From: Pseudomonas sp. Choline-02u-1
Lineage (GTDB): Bacteria; Pseudomonadota; Gammaproteobacteria; Pseudomonadales; Pseudomonadaceae
NCBI RefSeq assembly: GCF_002836515.1
Contig: NZ_PJBC01000063.1
Location: 1-64,000, forward strand
DNA length: 64,000 nt
Direction of reading: 5' to 3'
The stretch's first letter is position 1; every line of letters starts with the position of its first letter. The translations under genes were made by a program, and so were the position numbers. The notes beneath the pieces were generated by a model. It saw only the letters and a list, made by a program, of their open reading frames with translations. It did no database searches and had not been told where the DNA came from. Positions 50,181 to 59,323 of the stretch are shown here, piece by piece.

Positions 50181-50954
50181 CTATTTGCCTTGGAATACAG
50201 CCTCACGCTTGTCAATAAACGCCGCCATCCCTTCCTTCTGGTCTTGCGTCGCAAACGCGGCGTGAAACACCCGGCGCTCAAAACGCACACCCTCGGTCAG
50301 GTTGACCTCGAACGCACGATTCACACTTTCCTTGATCATCATCGCAATCGGCAGTGACTTGCCAGCGATCACCGCAGCGACCTTCAGCGCTTCATCAAGC
50401 AGCTCGTCACTCGGCACGATCCGCGCGACGATGCCGCAGCGCTCGGCTTCCACCGCGTCGATCATGCGTCCGCTCAGGCACATTTCCATGGCTTTGGCCT
50501 TGCCCACGGCGCGGGTCAGACGTTGGGTGCCGCCCATGCCCGGCAACACGCCGAGGTTGATTTCCGGCTGGCCGAATTTGGCATTGTCGCCAGCCAGAAT
50601 AAAGTCGCACATCAGCGCCAGCTCACAACCGCCCCCGAGGGCGAAACCGTTGACCGCTGCGATGATCGGTTTGCGTCGGTTGGCCACGCGATCGCTGTCG
50701 CTGAACAGGTCGTCCATGTAGATCTGCGGATAGGTCAGCTCGGCCATTTCCTTGATGTCGGCGCCGGCGGCGAAGGCTTTTTTTGAACCGGTGAGGACGA
50801 TGCAACCAATGTGTGCGTCCGCTTCCAGCGTATCCAGCGCGTGGTTCACTTCGCTGACCAGTTGCGCATTGAGGGCGTTCAGCGCCTGGGGCCGGTTGAG
50901 CGTGATCAGGCCGACGCGGTCACGGGTTTCCAGGAGGATGGTTTCGTAAGTCAT
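50181..50954 (-). CDS. Enoyl-CoA hydratase (crotonase)
   Basis: A 257-aa crotonase adding water to trans-2-enoyl-CoA. The oxyanion-hole and catalytic motifs are intact: AFAAGADIKEM, GGGCELALMCD, and NLGVLPGMGGTQRLTRAVG with both catalytic Glu positions. Last gene of a five-gene operon reading ligase, SDR, thiolase, acyl-CoA dehydrogenase, hydratase. It lies 15 bp from the upstream dehydrogenase gene. Confidence 0.92.
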   Translation of the reverse strand: MTYETILLETRDRVGLITLNRPQALNALNAQLVSEVNHALDTLEADAHIGCIVLTGSKKAFAAGADIKEMAELTYPQIYMDDLFSDSDRVANRRKPIIAAVNGFALGGGCELALMCDFILAGDNAKFGQPEINLGVLPGMGGTQRLTRAVGKAKAMEMCLSGRMIDAVEAERCGIVARIVPSDELLDEALKVAAVIAGKSLPIAMMIKESVNRAFEVNLTEGVRFERRVFHAAFATQDQKEGMAAFIDKREAVFQGK

Positions 50955-50969
50955 GAATAAAATTCCTTG

Positions 50970-52097
50970 TCAGAGATTGCGCGAAATCACCATGCGCTGA
51001 ATGTCGCTGGTGCCTTCGTAGATCTGGCAGACACGCACGTCACGGTAGATGCGCTCCAGCGGGAAATCGTTGAGGTAACCGTAACCGCCGAGGGTTTGCA
51101 AGGCCATGGAGCAGACCTTCTCGGCCATTTCCGAGGCAAACAGCTTGGCCATCGACGCCTCGACCAGCGCCGGCTGGCCGCTGTCGCGCAAGGCGGCTGC
51201 GTAGTGCACCATCTGCCGGGCGACGGCGATTTGCGTGGCCATGTCCGCCAGGCGAAACGCCACGGCCTGGTGCTCGATGATCGGCTTGCCGAAGGTGTCA
51301 CGCTCACGGGCGTAGTCACGGGCAGCTTCGAACGCAGCGCGCGCCATGCCCACAGCCTGCGCGGCGATACCGACGCGGCCACCTTCGAGGTTGGCCAAAG
51401 CGATCTTGTAGCCCTCACCCTCCTCGCCGAGGCGATTGGCGACCGGCACTTTCACGTCTTCAAAGAGGATCTGGCAGGTGTCGGAGGCGTGCTGGCCGAG
51501 TTTGTCTTCGACCCGTGCGACTTTGTAGCCGGGTGAGTCGGTCGGCACGATAAACGCGCTGATCCCGCGCTTGCCTGCGCTCGGGTCAGTCACAGCGAAC
51601 ACGATCACGACGCCGGCGTTCTGCCCGGAGGTGATGAATTGTTTGCAGCCGTTCAATACGTAGTGATCGCCTTCCCGTCGGGCGCGCGTCTTCAGGCTGC
51701 TTGCATCGGAACCGGCCTGCGGTTCGGTCAGGGCAAAGGCCCCGAGCATGGTGCCGCTGGCCAGCGGTTTGAGGAAGCGCTCGCGCTGATCGTCATTACC
51801 GAATTTGAGAATCGGCACGCAGCCCACTGAGTTGTGCACGCTCATGATCGTCGAGCACGCTCCGTCACCGGCGGCGATTTCTTCCAGCGCCATGGCATAA
51901 GCCAGGTAGCCAGTGCCACAACCGCCCCACTGCTCCGGCACGAGCATGCCGAAAAAGCCCAGTTCGGCCATCTCGGCGATGGCGTTCTTGGGGAAACGGT
52001 GCTCACGGTCCCACTCAGCGGCGAACGGCTTGAGCCGCTCTTCGGCAAACTGCCGGGCCATGTCGCGGATCTGGGTTTGGTCATCGTTGAGGATCAT
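50970..52097 (-). CDS. Short-chain acyl-CoA dehydrogenase
   Basis: A 375-aa FAD-dependent acyl-CoA dehydrogenase. The motifs are AFALTEPQAGSDASSLKT, LEGGRVGIAAQAVGMARAAFE and VCQIYEGTSDIQRMVISRNL with the catalytic Glu. It is the closest operon partner of the hydratase (15 bp). The 113-bp palindrome at 52112 separates it from the thiolase upstream in the same operon. The chain-length or branched-chain preference cannot be set from the sequence. Confidence 0.92.
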   Translation of the reverse strand: MILNDDQTQIRDMARQFAEERLKPFAAEWDREHRFPKNAIAEMAELGFFGMLVPEQWGGCGTGYLAYAMALEEIAAGDGACSTIMSVHNSVGCVPILKFGNDDQRERFLKPLASGTMLGAFALTEPQAGSDASSLKTRARREGDHYVLNGCKQFITSGQNAGVVIVFAVTDPSAGKRGISAFIVPTDSPGYKVARVEDKLGQHASDTCQILFEDVKVPVANRLGEEGEGYKIALANLEGGRVGIAAQAVGMARAAFEAARDYARERDTFGKPIIEHQAVAFRLADMATQIAVARQMVHYAAALRDSGQPALVEASMAKLFASEMAEKVCSMALQTLGGYGYLNDFPLERIYRDVRVCQIYEGTSDIQRMVISRNL

Positions 52098-52111
52098 GGT
52101 GAGTCCTTGAG

Positions 52112-52224
52112 TGTAGGAGCTGTCGAGTGCAACGAGGCTGCGATCTTTTGATCTTGATCTTGATCTTGAAATTGAAAAACAAGATCAAGAGATCGCAGCC
52201 TCGTTGCACTCGTCGGCTCCTACA
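52112..52224. repeat. Large palindrome inside the acyl-CoA operon, with GATCTT repeats
   Basis: The arms (TGTAGGAGCTGTCGAGTGCA and onwards; ending CGTCGGCTCCTACA) are almost perfectly complementary over about 35 bp. The loop carries several tandem GATCTT units and an AAGATCAAGAGATC return. It is the same family as the element at 47590. It lies within the intergenic gap between thiolase and dehydrogenase genes of one operon. Confidence 0.88.
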
Positions 52225-52238
52225 GGGATTTGTGTGGG

Positions 52239-53432
52239 TCAGTAGAGGCATTCCACCGCCATGGCCGTGGCTTCGCCGCCGCCAATGCAGATAGCAGCAA
52301 TCCCGCGCTGGAGCTGTTTGTGTCGCAGCGCTGCCAGCAACGTCACCAGAATACGCGCGCCCGAGGCGCCGATCGGGTGTCCGAGGGCGCAGGCGCCGCC
52401 ATGCACATTGAGCTTGTCGTGAGGAATTTCCAAATGCGCCATCGCCGCCATGCCGACCACCGCAAACGCCTCGTTCACCTCAAACAGATCAACCTGGTCC
52501 AGCGCCCAACCGGTCTTCTTCAGCAGTTTCTTGATCGCGCCAATCGGTGCGGTGGGAAACAGGCCCGGGGTGTCGGCGAACGCAGCGTGTCCGTGAATCA
52601 CCGCCAGCGGTCTGAGGCCCAGTTGCTGCGCATGGGATTGGCGCATCAGCACCAGCGCCGCCGCGCCATCGGAGATTGAGCTCGAGTTGGCGGCAGTGAC
52701 CGTGCCGCCCTCACGGAACGCCGGTTTCAGCGAGGCGACTTTGTCGAGTTTGGCTTTAGGCGGCTGTTCATCGTGACTGATCACCACCTGCTCTTTGCCG
52801 ACGGTGATGGTCAGCGGGACGATTTCGTCCTGGAAGCTGCCATCCTTGATCGCCTGCTGTGCGCGGGTGGTCGAGGCGATGGCGAACGCATCCTGCGCTT
52901 CGCGGCTGAAGTCGTTGGCCTCGGCGCAATCTTCAGCGAAGGTGCCCATCAGACGGCCCTTGTCGTAGGCGTCTTCGAGCCCGTCGAGGAACATCGAATC
53001 AAGCACGCGGCCATGGCCCATGCGATAGCCGGCGCGGGCGCGATCGAGCAGGTACGGCGAGTTGGACATGCTTTCCATGCCGCCGGCAACCACCACGTCG
53101 GCGCTGCCGGCCACCAGCATGTCGTGGGCCATGATCGTGGTCTGCATGCCCGAGCCGCACATCTTGTTGACCGTGGTGCAACGCGTTGATTTATCCAGCC
53201 CGGCACCCAGCGCAGCCTGGCGAGCCGGCGCCTGGCCGAGGCCGGCGGGCAGTACGCAACCGAACAGCACTTCATCAACTGCGTCGCTGGCGACACCGGC
53301 GCGTTCTACCGCAGCCTTGATCGCCGCCGCGCCGAGTCGCGGTGCGGTGAGACTTTTCAGTTCACCCTGAAAACCGCCCATCGGAGTGCGGACGGCGCTG
53401 ACGATAACAATCGGATCTTTGGACAGAGTCAT
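52239..53432 (-). CDS. Acetyl-CoA C-acyltransferase (thiolase)
   Basis: A 397-aa thiolase. The nucleophilic Cys lies in TVNKMCGSGMQT (about residue 90), the His in the GGACALGHPIGASGARI motif and the acid/base Cys in AAICIGGGEATAMAVE. It cleaves 3-ketoacyl-CoA to acetyl-CoA and a shorter acyl-CoA, or condenses in the reverse sense. It is in an operon with an SDR dehydrogenase 13 bp upstream, which would supply the 3-keto substrate. Confidence 0.95.
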   Translation of the reverse strand: MTLSKDPIVIVSAVRTPMGGFQGELKSLTAPRLGAAAIKAAVERAGVASDAVDEVLFGCVLPAGLGQAPARQAALGAGLDKSTRCTTVNKMCGSGMQTTIMAHDMLVAGSADVVVAGGMESMSNSPYLLDRARAGYRMGHGRVLDSMFLDGLEDAYDKGRLMGTFAEDCAEANDFSREAQDAFAIASTTRAQQAIKDGSFQDEIVPLTITVGKEQVVISHDEQPPKAKLDKVASLKPAFREGGTVTAANSSSISDGAAALVLMRQSHAQQLGLRPLAVIHGHAAFADTPGLFPTAPIGAIKKLLKKTGWALDQVDLFEVNEAFAVVGMAAMAHLEIPHDKLNVHGGACALGHPIGASGARILVTLLAALRHKQLQRGIAAICIGGGEATAMAVECLY

Positions 53433-53445
53433 GACGGATTCCCCT

Positions 53446-54207
53446 TTACCTGGCTGCCATGCGCAAGGCGCCGTCGAGACGGATCACCTCGCCATTGAGC
53501 ATGCTGTTTTCGATGATGTGGCGCACCAGCGCAGCGTATTCGGCGGGCTTGCCCAGGCGTGGCGGGAACGGCACGCCGGCGGCCAGCGAGTCGCGGACTT
53601 CCGGGGTCATGCCGGCCATCATCGGCGTTTCGAAGATGCCCGGTGCGATGGTCATCACGCGGATGCCGAAGCGCGCCAGCTCGCGCGCGGCCGGCAGGGT
53701 CAGGCTGGCGATCGCGCCTTTCGATGCCGAGTACGCCGCCTGGCCGATCTGGCCGTCAAATGCAGCGACCGATGCGGTGTTGATGATCACCCCACGCTCG
53801 CCGTCAGCGTTGGCTTCGCTCTCGGCAATGGCCGCAGCGGCCAGGCGCAGCATGTTGAAACTGCCGATCAGGTTGACGTTGACCACCTGAGCAAAACTGC
53901 TCAGGGCGTGCGGACCGTTCTTGCCGAGAATTTTTTCGCCACGGACGATGCCCGCGCAGTTGATCAAGCCATTGAGGCTGCCAAATGCGGCGACGGTCGC
54001 CTGCACTGCGGCTTCGGCGGCGGCTTCGTTGCTGATGTCGGCGACCACGCTTTGCGCGCCGAGGCGCTGAGCCTGCGCGGCAACGGCTTCGGCGTTCATG
54101 TCGACCAGCATCACTTTGGCGCCGGCACTGACCAGCAATTCAGCGCTGGCCGCACCGAGGCCGGACGCGCCGCCGGTGACGATAAAAACCTTGTTCTCGA
54201 TCTGCAT
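53446..54207 (-). CDS. SDR 3-hydroxyacyl-CoA dehydrogenase (HSD17B10-type)
   Basis: A 253-aa classical SDR. The NAD motif is TGGASGLGAASAELL (residue 10 on), with NCAG and the catalytic YSASK. The pattern ANADGERGVIINTASVAAFDGQIGQAAYSASK is typical of type-2 3-hydroxyacyl-CoA dehydrogenases (HSD10-like, used for branched and short acyl-CoAs). It is in the operon between ligase and thiolase, giving a full activation-to-thiolysis cycle. No Rossmann defects. Confidence 0.93.
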   Translation of the reverse strand: MQIENKVFIVTGGASGLGAASAELLVSAGAKVMLVDMNAEAVAAQAQRLGAQSVVADISNEAAAEAAVQATVAAFGSLNGLINCAGIVRGEKILGKNGPHALSSFAQVVNVNLIGSFNMLRLAAAAIAESEANADGERGVIINTASVAAFDGQIGQAAYSASKGAIASLTLPAARELARFGIRVMTIAPGIFETPMMAGMTPEVRDSLAAGVPFPPRLGKPAEYAALVRHIIENSMLNGEVIRLDGALRMAAR

Positions 54208-54225
54208 GACGGTGTTTCCTTGGAT

Positions 54226-55890
54226 TCAAGCTGAAACGTTAGGCGCCGCGGCCTCTTGAGCCTTGGCGATTTCCTGGTTGCGCAAGATAAAGCGCTGCAA
54301 TTTGCCACTCGGGGTCTTGGGCAATTCGCTGACAAATTCGATTTCACGCGGGTACGAATGCGCGGCCAGACGCTTGCGCACGTGTTGGCGCAGTTCTTCG
54401 GCCAACTCCGGCGCGGCGCGGTACTGCGCGCTCAGTACGACAAAGGCTTTGACCAGTTCGGTACGTTCCGGGTCGGGCTTACCGACGACCGCCGCTTCGA
54501 CCACGGCCGGGTGTTCGATCAGGGCGCTTTCCACGTCGAACGGGCCGACGCGGTAGCCGGAGGTGGTGATCACATCATCACTGCGGCCAACGAAACTGAT
54601 GCTGCCGTCCGGGTTCCACTCCACGGTGTCGCCGCTCAGGTAGTAGTTGCCGACGAAGGCTTTCGTGGGCGCGCCTTCGTAGCCGCCGAACCAGCACATC
54701 GGCGACTGCGGGCGGTCGATGGCGAGGATGCCCGGCTGACCGACGCCGAGTTCGTTGAACTGCTCATCGAGCACGACGATGCGATGCCCCGGCGAAGCGA
54801 AACCAGCGGCGCCGACGTGCACCGGATGCTCGAGGCCGTGGTGGTTGCACAAGACCATGCCCAATTCGGTCTGGCCGTAATGATCGTGGATGACCACGTC
54901 AAGCTTGTCGGCGAACCAGCGAATCACTTCCGGGTTCAGCGGCTCACCGGCACTGCTGACAATGCGCAGTCTGCCTTTGATCGATGTGGCGAATGCTTCG
55001 CCACCGGCAATCAGCAGTCGGTAGGCAGTGGGCGAACCGGTGAGATTTGTAATGCCGTATTTGTTGATCACCCGACAGGTGCTTTCGAGGGTAAACGGGC
55101 CATCGTAGAAGGTGATCGGGTGCCCCAGCGCCAACGGCCCGGTCACGCCGAAATAAATGCCATAGGCCCAACCCGGATCGGCGACGTTCCAGAAGGCATC
55201 TTCGGGGCGCAGGTCTACCGCATCGCGCGTGTAGTTTTGGAAAGCGACGATGGCTTTAAGCGGCACCGACAGCGCTTTTGCCGGGCCGGTGGTACCCGAG
55301 GTGAACATCAGCAGGAACGGGTCTTCGCCAGTCAGCAGCAGCGGTTCGCAAACGTTGGAATAGTGGGCCAGCTCGGCCCAGAAACTGTAGTCACCGCGAA
55401 CGATACCCTGCCCTTTGTCGCCGCCAACGGTGACGATGATCGGGCATGCGCTGACTTCATTGAGCTTGGGCCGGTTGACCGCGTCGGCCACCACGACTTT
55501 CGCCCCGGAGCTGTTCAGTCGATGTTCGAGGGCCTTGGGGCCGAACGCGGTAAACAGCGGCTGATACACCGCGCCGATACGCCAGGTGGCGAGCACGGTG
55601 ATGAGTAACTCGACGTTGCGCGGCAGCAGTCCGGCAACCTTGTCGCCCTTCTGCACGCCTTGGGCGAGGAGGAAATTGGCGAACCGCGCGGCTTTGTCCT
55701 GCAAATCAGTGAAGGTGTAAGTCGCACTCGAGCCGTCGCGACCTTCCCAGAACAACGCAATGCGACCTGGCAAGGCATGGCGGTCGCAGCACTCGATGCA
55801 GGCATTGAGTGCCGCGAGCGTGCCGCTGAGCGACGTGTCGACGGTGTGCTGATAATCGAACTGTTCGGTGGCGGACAAGTAATCACGCAT
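54226..55890 (-). CDS. AMP-forming acyl-CoA synthetase
   Basis: A 554-aa ANL-superfamily ligase that activates a carboxylic acid to acyl-CoA with ATP. The AMP-binding motif is LMFTSGTTGPAKAL, then YGQTELGM, the core Asp in YLSGDTVEWNPDGS and the C-terminal catalytic Lys in LPKTPSGKLQRFILR. It starts the operon, so it feeds the acid that the downstream enzymes oxidise. The natural acid is unknown; short or medium chain fits. Confidence 0.95.
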   Translation of the reverse strand: MRDYLSATEQFDYQHTVDTSLSGTLAALNACIECCDRHALPGRIALFWEGRDGSSATYTFTDLQDKAARFANFLLAQGVQKGDKVAGLLPRNVELLITVLATWRIGAVYQPLFTAFGPKALEHRLNSSGAKVVVADAVNRPKLNEVSACPIIVTVGGDKGQGIVRGDYSFWAELAHYSNVCEPLLLTGEDPFLLMFTSGTTGPAKALSVPLKAIVAFQNYTRDAVDLRPEDAFWNVADPGWAYGIYFGVTGPLALGHPITFYDGPFTLESTCRVINKYGITNLTGSPTAYRLLIAGGEAFATSIKGRLRIVSSAGEPLNPEVIRWFADKLDVVIHDHYGQTELGMVLCNHHGLEHPVHVGAAGFASPGHRIVVLDEQFNELGVGQPGILAIDRPQSPMCWFGGYEGAPTKAFVGNYYLSGDTVEWNPDGSISFVGRSDDVITTSGYRVGPFDVESALIEHPAVVEAAVVGKPDPERTELVKAFVVLSAQYRAAPELAEELRQHVRKRLAAHSYPREIEFVSELPKTPSGKLQRFILRNQEIAKAQEAAAPNVSA

Positions 55891-56137
55891 TGCCAGAATC
55901 CCTCGGTGTTTTTATTAGGCTGGGAACCGTAAACAACGCAGCGATAGTCGCGCTCTGCGGGGCCTGGGGCAATGGTCAAAGCCATCAAGCCGGTTGACTG
56001 GTTTGGCCAAAACCTTCAACTCAAATCGCGCTGACTTACAAGTTGTTAACTATGTGCGCTGGCGATTGACGGGGTGTATCGGTAGTTTCGTCGACCTTTC
56101 AACCCGCCATTGTTTTTATTCACTCGAGATGTATTTC

Positions 56138-59100
56138 ATGTCGCCTTCTCCAACAATCCTTGAGACAGAGGATTTCATCTTTGAACAATCGTTATTGGCG
56201 CAGTTCAAGGATCAGCCGACGTTACGCAAAACAGCCAGAGAGCTGCTTGAAAACTATCTGCAATATTGTCTGGCATCGTCATCTTTGTCGCTGGATGTAC
56301 TTTTCTATGATGATCTGCGGTCGCCTCCGGGCTCCGACCCGGTCACGTTGCTTGAGGCATTCCTTCAAGCTTTCGCCGCAGGGCGATGCCTGTTGATAAA
56401 CGCAGAAACTCTAATTGTTCCAGTCAACTCAGCCGATCGGGACAAGATCAACCTGGTCGATTTCCAATCCGCCATTGAGGATATTTGTCATACGTTGGTT
56501 GATACATTGCAAGCGCAACTGCTGAATTACTGGCAGCAACCGGCTGATAACCAAATGAGTCGTTGGCAATGGTTGTCGGAAGCATTGAAAGACGCCTGCG
56601 CGTCCAATATCAATGAAGCACTTCATCAGAAAGATGAAGCCTTTTATTTTTCATTGACGGGTTTGATCGTCACGCCGGAAAAACAACACAGAGCATTGTT
56701 CAATGAGCACTTACGGTCCTCGGCGTGTTTATTGAAATTCGACATGAAGGATGGCGAGGATGTCAGTTCGCTGATTTATCCGGCGCTGATGGTTACCGAC
56801 ACGTCTGGCACTGTGTTGATTCAACCCTCTGGTGCCTGGGAAAGATTCAGCACCGAGTCGGCGTGCCTGCAACACGTAGCTCAGCGCCTGCAACTGCGCT
56901 GGGAGGTTGCGTCTCTGAGCGTTCGGCGATACGAGCCGGATGCCAATATCTTTGACGAACTGGCGCGTGTTTTGATCGACCGGCAACTGCTGGACCTTCA
57001 AAGCATCCAGTTTCCGCTCGATGAAATGTTCGCCAGCGCCGAGCAACAGTTCAACAGGATCACCGACCCGCTTCGTCTGTTTGCGGGTACGAGGCATACG
57101 ATCACCCACGCAGCAAGCGTGGAAAAGCATTTGCCGTCGTGGCTTGCACACGCGAATGCCGACGACCGTCGTACCTATCGACGCTTCATTTCGGCGATGG
57201 CGGCCACGCATTGGCAGTACGACGGCGCAACGTTTTTTACCCATTTGCAGTCCATCCGCGACTTCACTTATCAGGCACTCATCAAGCAGATGAGTCGCGA
57301 CGGCCATGAACCGGTCAATCCCGATCACATCGAACTGCACATCAAAGTCTCTGAAGGTGTTCCTGGCGGCTGGGGAATTCAGGAAACGACGCGGCTGGGC
57401 GTTATCGATTTCGCTCTGGAGAATCTTGCCGGCCTGCCCTGGGGGCAGATGAGCGTCAAAGGCTTGCAGCAGCAAAGCGTGCCGGATTGGCTGACCCCTC
57501 AGTACGCCAAGGCGCTGATCCAGGCAGTGGACATCGGCCGCACCTACCCTGCGTATCTGAAGCAACATCTGCTCGATAACCCGAGCGAAGCGGCGTCGCG
57601 ACAAAACCTGTTCAAGGTGCAGTTGCGTAACCAACTACCCCTGCAAGCCTTACAGGCAAAACTCAACGGCGAGCACGGTTTTGACGTTCATGGCGCAAAC
57701 CTGATCATCGCACTGGCTGATGACCGGCAAACGGCAAACCATCTGAGAGTCAGCCCGTTGCACCTGCGCCTGGGTCCGGTGTTGAACATGTTTGTTATTG
57801 AGGGCACCGAACGCAATGCGCCGGTCGTGCTCTATCGCCCCTTCTACTCGCCTTCGTTGATTCAGTTTCCCTCGAAGAGCCATCTGCAACGCGCGATCGA
57901 ATCCGACGCTGCGCTGCAAAAAAGTATTCATGACTGGTACAAAGCCTCGGTTCGTCACACTGGATTGCTGGGCGCCAACGAAATTCGCCTGCGCTGGGAA
58001 ATGACCGTTTCGCCCGCCATGCATGGCGATATATTTCAGCCGCTGTATGAAGCCAACAGTCAGGCGCTGGTGGAACTGGCGGATCGGCAATCGGTGTCCA
58101 ACGCTGAAAGCCGCTGGGCCAACTTCAAGACGCTGGGCTGGTTGATATTCGAATCGCTGCTGCCACTGGTCACCGGGCCTGCCGCCACTGCAGGATGGTT
58201 GCTGCAATTGGCGGTCAGCCTCAAGGATGACCTTCAAGCGCTATCGACAGCGGACGGCCAGGACAAATCATTTGCCGTTGCTAACCTGCTGCTCAATCTC
58301 GCAGCCGTCCTCATGCACGCCGGACGTATCGCCAACGGGGCTCGAAACACCGGAAATGCTCCACACCTTGACCCTGAGGTTTTCGAATTCGCCGTAGACA
58401 ATTCCGGGCCCGCAGCGCCAGATATTCCGGTCGAAGAAAACCCGATGCTGCCCAGTGAGCAGCACCCGCAGGCAGACCGGGCGAGCACCGAAAACGCATG
58501 GGCCACGCCGCGGGCTTACACCGAGGGGCAGCAGGCACTGCTCGATAGCTTCGCACTGGCAAAGCCGACCGATCTGGGAGCACCAGTCGCACAAGGGCGT
58601 AACAAGGGCCTGTATCGCTACAACGACAGGTGGCACGCGCTGGTTGGCGAGCAATTCTTCCGCGTATCGATTGAAGAAGGTCCGGTACTGATCATTGATC
58701 CCGTCGACAATCTTCGACCGGGCCCATTCCTGACCACCGACGGTCAGGGGCGCTGGACGATCGATAACCGGCTGCATTTGAAGGGCGGTGCGCCTAACAA
58801 ACGCGCACACGACGGATCCAATACCGAGGCGCCGGGCCCGTCGCGACGGGCGATTGCTGACAGCAGTGGATTCCCGGCCGTCATCGAAACCGAAATCGAG
58901 ACCCTGCCCGAGCGTCTGTATCACTACGTCAACAAGGAAAAACTGGCGACGATCAAAGCGCTGAGCAGCTCCTTCATCAATAACTCGTCCAACGATGCTT
59001 ACGGCAGGCCGCAGCGCAGTGTCGTCGGATTGTACGTGACCGACCTGGCCCCTGATTCGATGCCACGGCAGCAGCTGTCTGAAACCCTGTTTGGCAAGAA

Positions 59101-59323
59101 CCGCCACAACGCGTCCTCTCGCGCCAACAAAATCCATGCAGTGCTGGAGCTTGATCCCACGCGGTATCCAAAGGGCAGTGTGAAACTCTACAAACTCGAG
59201 AGCCCGAAACTGTCGGATCATATCTATGTGTTGCGTGGTGCAAAGGATGAACTGAGCTTGCGCATCAAAACCACCGCATTTGGCACCGGCACAACGTCGC
59301 TGGTCAGCGTAAAGGAGCTTTGA
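56138..59323 (+). CDS. DUF6543-type large protein with HYD1-like ADP-ribosyltransferase C-terminus (putative polymorphic toxin)
   Basis: A 1061-aa protein. The long central region is of the DUF6543 (dermonecrotic-toxin-like) type found in many pseudomonads: around residues 415-500 (LGVIDFALENLAGLPWG, IGRTYPAYLKQHLLD) and near 822 (GLYRYNDRWHALVGEQFFRV), with a conserved hydrophobic pair near 670-730. The last about 135 residues resemble HYD1-class ADP-ribosyltransferases: RLYHY (His929), GLYVTDL (Tyr966, Asp969) and a barrel-like tail. I take the ATG at 56138, with GAGATG upstream, not the earlier 55994. No signal peptide, secretion partner (VgrG, PAAR, TpsB) or immunity gene is seen; the stop abuts an opposing AraC gene. 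Toxin function is inferred. Confidence 0.75.
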   Translation: MSPSPTILETEDFIFEQSLLAQFKDQPTLRKTARELLENYLQYCLASSSLSLDVLFYDDLRSPPGSDPVTLLEAFLQAFAAGRCLLINAETLIVPVNSADRDKINLVDFQSAIEDICHTLVDTLQAQLLNYWQQPADNQMSRWQWLSEALKDACASNINEALHQKDEAFYFSLTGLIVTPEKQHRALFNEHLRSSACLLKFDMKDGEDVSSLIYPALMVTDTSGTVLIQPSGAWERFSTESACLQHVAQRLQLRWEVASLSVRRYEPDANIFDELARVLIDRQLLDLQSIQFPLDEMFASAEQQFNRITDPLRLFAGTRHTITHAASVEKHLPSWLAHANADDRRTYRRFISAMAATHWQYDGATFFTHLQSIRDFTYQALIKQMSRDGHEPVNPDHIELHIKVSEGVPGGWGIQETTRLGVIDFALENLAGLPWGQMSVKGLQQQSVPDWLTPQYAKALIQAVDIGRTYPAYLKQHLLDNPSEAASRQNLFKVQLRNQLPLQALQAKLNGEHGFDVHGANLIIALADDRQTANHLRVSPLHLRLGPVLNMFVIEGTERNAPVVLYRPFYSPSLIQFPSKSHLQRAIESDAALQKSIHDWYKASVRHTGLLGANEIRLRWEMTVSPAMHGDIFQPLYEANSQALVELADRQSVSNAESRWANFKTLGWLIFESLLPLVTGPAATAGWLLQLAVSLKDDLQALSTADGQDKSFAVANLLLNLAAVLMHAGRIANGARNTGNAPHLDPEVFEFAVDNSGPAAPDIPVEENPMLPSEQHPQADRASTENAWATPRAYTEGQQALLDSFALAKPTDLGAPVAQGRNKGLYRYNDRWHALVGEQFFRVSIEEGPVLIIDPVDNLRPGPFLTTDGQGRWTIDNRLHLKGGAPNKRAHDGSNTEAPGPSRRAIADSSGFPAVIETEIETLPERLYHYVNKEKLATIKALSSSFINNSSNDAYGRPQRSVVGLYVTDLAPDSMPRQQLSETLFGKNRHNASSRANKIHAVLELDPTRYPKGSVKLYKLESPKLSDHIYVLRGAKDELSLRIKTTAFGTGTTSLVSVKEL

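Noticed and set aside
54256..55608. 450-aa plus-strand frame over the acyl-CoA synthetase
   Set aside because: Antisense shadow; the ligase frame carries all ANL motifs.
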